The notes below the pieces were generated by a model. That model was not told the origin of the DNA, did no database searches, and saw only the letters and a list, made by a program, of their open reading frames with translations. Shown one piece after another: positions 1 through 4,372 of a stretch of DNA of 5,580 nucleotides. Origin of the DNA: Methanomicrobiales archaeon (GTDB lineage: Archaea; Halobacteriota; Methanomicrobia; Methanomicrobiales; Methanoculleaceae); the NCBI GenBank assembly GCA_012510295.1, contig JAAZID010000259.1, positions 1 to 5,580 of the forward strand, in the 5' to 3' direction. Every line of letters starts with the position of its first letter. The stretch's first letter is position 1. The position numbers and the translations under genes were made by a program.

Positions 1-156
1 AACCTGGATACGAAGACCGGGACCGCTATCATGGACCTCATCGCCCGGATGAACCGGGAAGAGGGAAAGACCGTCATCGTCGTCACCCATGACCCCCGCA
101 TGACCGAATACGCCGACCGGACGATCCACCTCATGGACGGGAGACTGGTAGCATGA
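1..156 (+). CDS. ABC transporter ATP-binding protein, C-terminal end (partial)
   Basis: Only the last 51 codons are in the window; the start, Walker A and signature motif lie upstream. The reading frame opens with an NLDTKTG stretch, the D-loop that follows Walker B in LolD/MacB-type ATPases. It then has the switch strand and H-loop TVIVVTHDP, with the H-loop histidine at visible residue 30, and ends with the usual ADRTIHLMDGRLV tail. The protein would be the cytoplasmic ATPase that powers the permease encoded next. The TGA stop overlaps the permease ATG in an ATGA junction, so the two are almost certainly co-transcribed and translationally coupled. The family is known for exporting or extracting substrates (macrolides, lipoproteins, peptides in bacteria), but nothing visible identifies the substrate here. 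Confidence 0.93.
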   Translation, partial: NLDTKTGTAIMDLIARMNREEGKTVIVVTHDPRMTEYADRTIHLMDGRLVA

Positions 157-1298
157 CGTTCCTCGACCTCGCCCGGCGGAACATCAGCCGCCACTGGCTC
201 CGGTCAACCCTCGCGGTCATCGGTATCGTCATAGGCGTCATCGCCATCGCATCGATGGGAATCCTCGGAAACAGCATCGGCCTCATGTTTGACGATATGG
301 TATCCGACGTCGGCGATACCATCGTCGTCTACCCGGCGACGGGTTCAGGCACCACGGCGTTCACCGAGCGACAGATCACCGATATCACCCGGGCGGCCGG
401 CTCAAACCGCGTCATACCGGTCGCAAGCACGTTTGACTCGATAACCGTGGGCGAGACGAAGAGCGGTGCCATGATATACGCGATGCCTGCCGCGGATATA
501 CAGTTCCTGCTCGACAAGGAGGCCGGAACCTACCCGAGGGATACCGGCGCCGGGTGCATGATCGGGAGCAGACTCGCCGCGAACAGTAAAGAGACCGGCC
601 TCAAGCTCGGCGCCCGGGTCAGGATCGGGGATGAGACCCTGCGGGTGACCGGCGTGCTTGCGGAGCGGGGTATGGGGTTTGATATCAACCCCGACTACGC
701 TATCGTCGTGCCCTACCGGTGGTACTCAAACCACTACGACAGGGACGAATACGACCTGGTCATCGTGAAGGTCAGGGACGTCAAGGATATCGACTCGGTC
801 AGGGAGGCGATCGAGGAGAGGATGAACCGGCGGGAGGAGGTCGTCAACGTCATGGATACAAAGGCGATACTCGAGAGTGTCTTTGCGGCGGCAGACTCGA
901 TAACGGTCTTCCTGATGGGAATCGGCGCTATATCGCTCATCGTCGCCGGGGTATCTATACTGAACGTCATGATGATGTCGGTCACCGAGCGGATCAAGGA
1001 GATCGGTGTCCTGCGGAGCATCGGCACCCGCAGAAACGAGGTGATGCGGATGTTCATATACGAGGCCCTTATCCTCGGGGTCGTGGGGGCCGTCATCGGC
1101 GGGGTGCTGAGTTTCGGGACCGGCTACCTGATGACGGCGGTCCTCGTCGGGAGCCCGGACTACCTCTATAACGTAAAAAGCCTCCTCTACATCGTCTTCG
1201 GGATGGCGTTTGGTATCATAACGAGCGTGGCCTCCGGTATCTACCCGGCCTGGAAGGCGGCGCACCTAAACCCGATCCAGGCGCTCCGTCACGAGTGA
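153..1298 (+). CDS. MacB/FtsX-family ABC transporter permease
   Basis: This 381-residue protein has the MacB-type permease layout. A short cytoplasmic N-terminus (FLDLARRNISRHWLR) leads to transmembrane segment 1 at about 18-40. A large extracytoplasmic MacB_PCD-like domain follows at about 45-245. The C-terminal FtsX domain has three membrane segments at about 249-273, 301-334 and 342-365. The coupling-helix signature TERIKEIGVLRSIGTRR (about 278-294) and the terminal YPAWKAAHLNPIQALR (364-379) are both classic for the family. Length is near the usual 380-410. The ATG overlaps the stop of the upstream ATPase gene, and a GGGAG Shine-Dalgarno (139-143) lies 9 nt before it, supporting this start. 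It likely works as a dimer with that ATPase as a mechanotransmission-type exporter or extractor. Substrate unknown; lipoprotein transfer to an outer membrane is unlikely in an archaeon. Confidence 0.95.
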   Translation: MTFLDLARRNISRHWLRSTLAVIGIVIGVIAIASMGILGNSIGLMFDDMVSDVGDTIVVYPATGSGTTAFTERQITDITRAAGSNRVIPVASTFDSITVGETKSGAMIYAMPAADIQFLLDKEAGTYPRDTGAGCMIGSRLAANSKETGLKLGARVRIGDETLRVTGVLAERGMGFDINPDYAIVVPYRWYSNHYDRDEYDLVIVKVRDVKDIDSVREAIEERMNRREEVVNVMDTKAILESVFAAADSITVFLMGIGAISLIVAGVSILNVMMMSVTERIKEIGVLRSIGTRRNEVMRMFIYEALILGVVGAVIGGVLSFGTGYLMTAVLVGSPDYLYNVKSLLYIVFGMAFGIITSVASGIYPAWKAAHLNPIQALRHE

Positions 1299-1300
1299 TT

Positions 1301-1555
1301 TTACCCTCGCATCCTCTCTTTTTCCCGCTCGATATCGTCGCGAAGGCCTCTGATGATCTCCCCGGCACCACGAGGTGCTCCCGGGAGGAGCGCGATGTAC
1401 TCGCACCCATCTTCGAAGAATACCAGGGCGACCGGCGCCAGGCTGACCGCGGCGCCTCCTCCCCGGCAGACCGTAAACGTCCTGACGACCGGGATGATGC
1501 AACGCTTCCCGATCCGACGCCCGCCACCGATGACGAGATCCGTCCCGTCAGGCAC
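1301..1555 (-). CDS. Small GerW-like protein (minimal YtfJ-type domain), third gene of the gerW unit
   Basis: An 84-residue protein from the GTG at 1555. A GTG at 1564 would give 87 residues, but GAGGTG at 1567-1562 is a strong Shine-Dalgarno placed 6 nt before the 1555 codon, so that start is preferred. I do not know a named family for it. The sequence runs GKRCIIPVVRTFTVC, a short Gly link (RGGG), then AAVSLAPVALVFFEDG. This follows the order of GerW/YtfJ proteins: a IIPV strand, a Gly-rich loop, then a VSxxPVAxLV strand and a closing strand (CEYIALLPG). The loop is cut to a few residues. A charged helix (RGLRDDIEREKERMRG) ends the protein. No signal or membrane segment is seen. The start overlaps the end of the DUF2953 gene, so it should be translated with it. 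Homology to GerW is my inference from pattern, not a search result. Confidence 0.72.
   Translation of the reverse strand: MPDGTDLVIGGGRRIGKRCIIPVVRTFTVCRGGGAAVSLAPVALVFFEDGCEYIALLPGAPRGAGEIIRGLRDDIEREKERMRG
1319..1323 (+). terminator. Possible T-tract terminator of the ABC operon
   Basis: Five consecutive T on the plus strand in a pyrimidine-rich CTCTCTTTTTCCC context, about 20 nt after the permease stop. Archaeal transcripts often end in U-rich tracts without a hairpin, so this could end the ABC transporter mRNA. It lies inside the 3' part of the opposing gene, so the converging transcripts would overlap. One short tract is weak evidence. Confidence 0.3.
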
Positions 1556-2207
1556 CCGGAGCACCTCGCCCTGATACCTGCCGGAGCCGTTGCCTGACCG
1601 GTTTTTTCAGGAGAGCCTGCACGACCGCTATGATGATCAGGAGCGGCCGGCGGACCTGCATCCGGAGCGTGAAGGACCCCTCAAAGACCCTCCGGTCAAA
1701 GACCGGCGTCACGATAAAATCGATCGCCTCCGCCGGCCAGAGTGCGTAGCGGAGGGCAGTGCAGTAGCCGTATATCATGCCGGTGTCGGCCGGGTTATCG
1801 AGGCCGAGGGTGACGTCCCCCCGGAGCATCTCAAGGTAGAGCGACCGGAGGGCGGTAGCGATGATCTTCTTCGCGTGTGGCCAGAGGTCGACGGCGGCGT
1901 TGATGTACTCCCTCATCGGGAGAGATGGTTTTGTCTCTTTTTTCTCCTCTTCCTCGCGCGGAGGGCCGGCCACCTCCGCGAGGTCCCGGGTCATGACCGG
2001 GCGGCCGGCGATGAGAAACTCGAGCACCCCCTCCCCATCGACGGCCCTGGCCCGCGCCCCGAGGATACCCCAGGCTACGGTTGCCTTCGCTGAGACGCGC
2101 TCCCGCCTGCACTGGCCGACCGCATCAAGGGTCACCGGGATCAGGTAGAGAGCGAGCAGGAGAGCGAGTGCGAGAACGAGGATGATGATGAGGAGGGTTA
2201 TGACCAT
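1548..2207 (-). CDS. DUF2953 (YtfI-like) membrane-anchored protein
   Basis: A 219-residue protein. A very hydrophobic N-terminal helix at about 2-25 anchors it in the membrane. Next comes a beta-rich part (VTLDAVGQ, VSAKATVAWGILGARA, at about 25-75), a charged linker REEEEKKETK (about 84-93), and the conserved core LEMLRGDVTLGLDNPADTGMIYGYCTAL (about 125-152). It closes with VTPVFDRRVFEGSFTLRMQV and a hydrophobic helix LLIIIAVVQALL (about 189-200). The GLDNPADTGMIYG block followed by a 'P-x-F-x(5)-G' strand is the pattern I associate with DUF2953. In Bacillus the family member YtfI is encoded beside YtfJ, and here too the neighbour is a GerW/YtfJ gene, 21 nt upstream. Molecular function is unknown. 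No good Shine-Dalgarno precedes the ATG; the 21-nt gap instead holds a T5 tract on the coding strand (2214-2210), which could lower expression of the two downstream genes. Confidence 0.85.
   Translation of the reverse strand: MVITLLIIILVLALALLLALYLIPVTLDAVGQCRRERVSAKATVAWGILGARARAVDGEGVLEFLIAGRPVMTRDLAEVAGPPREEEEKKETKPSLPMREYINAAVDLWPHAKKIIATALRSLYLEMLRGDVTLGLDNPADTGMIYGYCTALRYALWPAEAIDFIVTPVFDRRVFEGSFTLRMQVRRPLLIIIAVVQALLKKPVRQRLRQVSGRGAPGA
1562..1567 (-). promoter_or_regulatory. Ribosome binding site that decides the start of the small GerW-like gene
   Basis: On the minus strand this reads GAGGTG, matching the archaeal anti-Shine-Dalgarno (complement of GGAGGTGATC). It lies 6 nt before the GTG at 1555. 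The other candidate start, GTG at 1564, is part of this site itself and has only weak GGGCGA-like sequence before it. The site lies within the last codons of the DUF2953 gene. Confidence 0.6.
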
Positions 2208-2228
2208 AGAAAAATGGTTATGAGGGCC

Positions 2229-2693
2229 TTACTCCTCTTCCTCACCGGTGACCGGGATATCTTTTCCCGGTCTCTCCTGTGCCGCCCCACCCCTGTGCTG
2301 CGCCATCTTGTGCTGCATAATATCGCCACCTTTCTCGATGGCCTTAGAGATGTGCGGGCCGACAGTCTCACCGAGCGTCGTGATCACCTCAGCGACCTCG
2401 CTCTTCTTCTTGAGCGACACCACCTGGATGCCCTCGGGACCGGGCACACCTTTGGCGATGAGGACCAGGGCGACGGCTGCTATTCCGCCGGCACCGCCGG
2501 TGCCTGATCCGCCGCTCTGCTTGCCCTCTTTGTTCCCTCCCGTGCCTTCGCCACCACCGAACCCGAACCCGAACTCGGCTACCGGTATGATGATCCGGTC
2601 GCTGGTCTCAATCGGGTCACCGAGGATGGTGCTCGCACAGAGTGTTCTTGCAAGCTGATCAACGGTTATCTGGAGCATGGATTCACCAGTCAT
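2229..2693 (-). CDS. GerW family (YtfJ-like) protein
   Basis: A 154-residue soluble protein from ATG 2693. The N-terminus ESMLQITVDQLARTLCASTILGDPIETSDRIIIPVAEFGFGFGGGEG matches the GerW/YtfJ layout: an N-terminal helix, a 'xGxPIET' turn, a IIPV strand and an FGFGFGGG loop. A Gly-rich insert with GGSGTGGAGG comes next, then IAAVALVLIAKG and IQVVSLKKKSEVAEVITTLGE, the closing strands and helix. The tail is polar and ends in EEEE. An ATG at 2729 would add 12 residues (MSLESELPVVNS), but that codon lies inside the TATA-like element, so it is unlikely to be in the mRNA. At 2693 a GGTGA site sits 5 nt upstream. A further ATG at 2678 also has a GGTGA nearby and cannot be excluded. GerW was named for spore germination in Bacillus; its role in archaea is unknown. 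It is the first gene of a three-gene unit with DUF2953 and a small GerW-like protein. Confidence 0.88.
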   Translation of the reverse strand: MTGESMLQITVDQLARTLCASTILGDPIETSDRIIIPVAEFGFGFGGGEGTGGNKEGKQSGGSGTGGAGGIAAVALVLIAKGVPGPEGIQVVSLKKKSEVAEVITTLGETVGPHISKAIEKGGDIMQHKMAQHRGGAAQERPGKDIPVTGEEEE

Positions 2694-2698
2694 ACTAT

Positions 2699-2703
2699 TC
2701 ACC
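2699..2703 (-). promoter_or_regulatory. Ribosome binding site for the GerW-family gene
   Basis: GGTGA on the minus strand, 5 nt before ATG 2693, matches the archaeal 16S 3' end. With a TATA box centred near 2733 the mRNA should begin near 2707, leaving a leader of roughly 14 nt that just contains this site. It favours 2693 over the upstream ATG at 2729. Confidence 0.5.
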
Positions 2704-2726
2704 ACAGGTAATTCACTCTCAAGACT

Positions 2727-2739
2727 CATATATAATAGT
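2727..2739 (-). promoter_or_regulatory. TATA box of the GerW-family gene, possibly shared with the divergent methyltransferase gene
   Basis: On the minus strand this reads CTATTATATATG after a CCCAAA stretch that could serve as BRE, in an otherwise GC-rich region. Its centre is about 26 bp before a start point at about 2707. The plus strand reads ATATATAATAG and could direct transcription toward the methyltransferase with a leader of about 45 nt. A weaker element, CCTACTTACG near 2773-2782, is an alternative for that gene. These assignments rest on spacing and composition only. Confidence 0.5.
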
Positions 2740-2806
2740 TTGGGTCCTTCAGGGTTCTGGGGCAGATGGATACCTACTTACGCTCTCCAGATGACGTACA
2801 GAGCAG

Positions 2807-3649
2807 ATGAAGGATGATATCGCTCTGGATTGGAACGAGGTCTGGAAGAGGCAGCTCGCCCTGAACCGGTCAACCCCGGGCTTCCGGGAGGGGACCCGCC
2901 TCTGGGGTGACCGGGCGGGGGCCCGGCGCTACGCCGCCAGGTCGACCGACCATTCCCGCCGGGTCGCCTGGATCCTGCAGAACCTCAACATCTCTCCGGG
3001 CGATAGGGTACTCGATATCGGGTCCGGCCCCGGGACACTCGCCCTGCCGCTCGCCAGGGCCGGCGCCCGGGTGACGGCGATCGACCCGGCGGAGGGGATG
3101 CTCGCTGAGCTCCGTGAGGCGGCTCTCCGCGAGGGGATCGATACGATAACTACCATCCACAGCCCCTGGGAGGAGATCGACCCGGCCCGCGACCTCGCGC
3201 CCCCCTACGACCGGGTGGTCGCCTCGTTCTCGCTCACCATACCCGATATACGCCCGGCGCTCGCTATTATGGATGCGGTCGCCGCAAAATCCGGTTCGGT
3301 GCATATCTACTGGTTCGCCGATGAACCGCCCTGGGAACAGCGCTACATCACGCTCTGGGAAGACCTGCACGGGGCACCCTACCACCCCCGGCCGAAGGCC
3401 GACTGCCTCTTCAACATCCTCTACAGCATGGGGATCTACGCAAATGTCCAGATGCATCCTATAGAGGAGAACGTCCTCTTTTTGACCGCGGAGGAGGCGG
3501 TCGACCACTTCGCCCCCCGGATGGGCGTGGAGACAGCGGAGCAACGGGAGATCCTCCGGGAGTATCTCCGCGAGCACCTCATCCCGCAGGACGGCGGGTT
3601 CGCCCTCCCCGGGCGGTCGACGTATGCCGCGATATGGTGGCAGAAGTAG
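2807..3649 (+). CDS. Class I SAM-dependent methyltransferase
   Basis: A 280-residue cytoplasmic protein with a Rossmann-fold methyltransferase domain at about 45-175. Motif I is VLDIGSGPGTLALPLA (68-83), the SAM-binding Gly-rich loop. Post-I is VTAIDPAEGML (89-99), where the Asp at 93 should bind the ribose hydroxyls. The motif IV region is YDRVVASFSLTIPD (134-147). The N-terminal part is rich in Trp and Arg (WNEVWKRQL, TRLWGDRAGARRYA). The C-terminal half (about 175-280) is not part of the core fold; it includes WEDLHGAPYHPRPKADCLFNILYSMGIYANV and EEAVDHFAPRMG, and presumably forms the substrate cap. The substrate cannot be read from the sequence. ATG 2807 is the first start after an in-frame TGA at 2792. 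No clear Shine-Dalgarno precedes it. It diverges from the GerW unit and ends 3 bp from the converging membrane protein gene, so it appears to be transcribed alone. Confidence 0.9.
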   Translation: MKDDIALDWNEVWKRQLALNRSTPGFREGTRLWGDRAGARRYAARSTDHSRRVAWILQNLNISPGDRVLDIGSGPGTLALPLARAGARVTAIDPAEGMLAELREAALREGIDTITTIHSPWEEIDPARDLAPPYDRVVASFSLTIPDIRPALAIMDAVAAKSGSVHIYWFADEPPWEQRYITLWEDLHGAPYHPRPKADCLFNILYSMGIYANVQMHPIEENVLFLTAEEAVDHFAPRMGVETAEQREILREYLREHLIPQDGGFALPGRSTYAAIWWQK

Positions 3650-3652
3650 AAT

Positions 3653-4228
3653 TCAGGCAAAAAACCGCAGACCTGCGCAGATCGCGGCGACGATGAACAG
3701 GGCAACGACCGCCAGGAGAACAGGCAGGCTTCTGGGCCGGCCGATGAAGGACTTTAGCTCCCGCCGGTAGAGGACGGCGAACAGCCCGATGATCAGGACA
3801 AAAAAGATCCACTCGCTCGGCTGGGAGAGCTGCCGCAGGATCGCGTCCCAGAGGTAGTCATCAGGATACTCGCGCCCGGGGATCGGCCCGAGGAACGGCC
3901 AGTACCAGACGACCGGGTTGTACCACATCCCATCGAGAACCTGGTGGCTCGCCATACCCACGGCCACGGCGAGGAGACCGATCCGCTGGCGGTAGTGGTA
4001 GAGGAGGAGACCGGCGAGGACCACCAGGAAGAGGACGGTGAGGCCGTGGAAGTATATCCTGCCGTAGTTGAGCGTCCCGGCGAGGACGATATGCCCGAGC
4101 GGTTTGTCGATCAGGTCGGGGAGCACGGCGCCCAGCGCGGTGAGCGCGACGATGCGCCGATCCCCGACGAGAACCGCCAGCACAAGGCCGATGAGTATGC
4201 CGACCATGATGTGGGCGAAGAGGTACAT
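3653..4228 (-). CDS. YdjM/DUF457-like putative metal-dependent membrane hydrolase
   Basis: A 191-residue multi-pass membrane protein. Hydrophobic segments lie at about 5-24, 63-78, 84-97, 139-156 and 168-187. Potential metal ligands recur at membrane borders: His6 (MYLFAHIMVG), the PDLIDK block (37-42), His46, Arg57 and His61 (YGRIYFHG), then His95 and Asp99 in MASHQVLDGMWYNP. The combination of AH near the N-terminus, PDxxD, R-x(3)-H and SHxxxD is typical of YdjM-type proteins (LexA-regulated YdjM in E. coli is the name-giver); their reaction is not established. A longer reading of 285 residues from 4510 is open, but the extra 94 residues look unrelated, run across the trpB2 start and promoter, and are not supported. 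ATG 4228 has no good Shine-Dalgarno but lies 27 bp after a TATA box, which fits a leaderless mRNA. Confidence 0.85.
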   Translation of the reverse strand: MYLFAHIMVGILIGLVLAVLVGDRRIVALTALGAVLPDLIDKPLGHIVLAGTLNYGRIYFHGLTVLFLVVLAGLLLYHYRQRIGLLAVAVGMASHQVLDGMWYNPVVWYWPFLGPIPGREYPDDYLWDAILRQLSQPSEWIFFVLIIGLFAVLYRRELKSFIGRPRSLPVLLAVVALFIVAAICAGLRFFA

Positions 4229-4251
4229 CGAGAGACCAGTAGCAGGGCGGC

Positions 4252-4264
4252 CATATACGCTTTG
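4252..4264 (-). promoter_or_regulatory. BRE/TATA promoter of the membrane hydrolase gene
   Basis: The minus strand reads CAAAGC (BRE-like, purine-rich) followed by GTATATGG. The TATA centre at about 4255 is 27 bp from ATG 4228, so the predicted start point falls on or next to the start codon, giving a leaderless transcript. This also supports 4228 over any upstream start. Confidence 0.5.
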
Positions 4265-4292
4265 CCCCGGGGGGGTCGGGTACGGGATCCGG

Positions 4293-4321
4293 CACCACAC
4301 GAGTAAGGTAGTACTCTGGTG
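4293..4321. repeat. Bulged 10-bp inverted repeat, operator-like
   Basis: The left arm is CACCA, a 3-nt bulge CAC, then GAGTA. The loop is AGGTAG. The right arm is TACTC followed directly by TGGTG. All ten arm positions pair. The repeat lies between the two divergent promoters, about 20 bp upstream of the trpB2 TATA box and about 35 bp upstream of the hydrolase TATA box. A dimeric regulator could bind here; no known regulator motif is recognised. Confidence 0.4.
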
Positions 4322-4340
4322 ATGAATGATGTTGCATAAT

Positions 4341-4349
4341 GTATATATG
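4341..4349 (+). promoter_or_regulatory. TATA box of trpB2
   Basis: GTATATATG in an A/T-rich patch (4335-4349). The centre is about 28 bp before ATG 4373, the distance expected when transcription starts at the start codon. A GAGGT at 4368-4372 abuts the ATG with no spacer, too close to act as a normal Shine-Dalgarno, so leaderless translation is the better reading. Confidence 0.6.
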
Positions 4350-4355
4350 TGTACA
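4350..4355. promoter_or_regulatory. TRP-box-like operator TGTACA in the trpB2 promoter
   Basis: The palindrome TGTACA lies immediately after the TATA box and before the predicted start point. TGTACA is the consensus TRP box bound by the tryptophan repressor TrpY in Methanothermobacter, where trpB2 is among the TrpY-regulated genes. By eye it is the only copy in the window. A bound protein here would block the polymerase from the promoter. Assignment by motif and position only; whether this organism has TrpY cannot be seen. Confidence 0.45.
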
Positions 4356-4372
4356 AGAACCACCATAGAGGT

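Noticed and set aside
726..1265. 179-residue open frame on the minus strand opposite the permease
   Set aside because: Antisense to the well-supported FtsX domain; His/Asp/Arg-rich low-complexity product typical of a shadow frame.
1295..1597. Plus-strand open frame starting at the end of the permease gene
   Set aside because: It lies opposite the small GerW-like gene, its product has no family pattern, and there is no start signal.
1590..2093. 167-residue plus-strand frame opposite DUF2953
   Set aside because: The minus-strand product has a hydrophobic anchor and a family-like core, while this one is an Arg/Glu/Asp/Gly-rich shadow.
2870..3577. 235-residue open frame on the minus strand opposite the methyltransferase
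   Set aside because: It is antisense to a gene with clear SAM-binding motifs; the product is rich in Gly/Arg/Pro with no recognisable motif. Long shadow frames are expected in GC-rich DNA.
3659..3664. T6 tract on the minus strand as terminator of the membrane hydrolase gene
   Set aside because: It lies inside the last codons before the stop (the RFFA end), so termination there would remove the stop codon. A downstream site is more likely.
4265..4275. CCCC followed by a run of seven G next to the hydrolase promoter
   Set aside because: A single G run in GC-rich DNA; no further G tracts with regular spacing convincing enough for a quadruplex, and no motif recognised.
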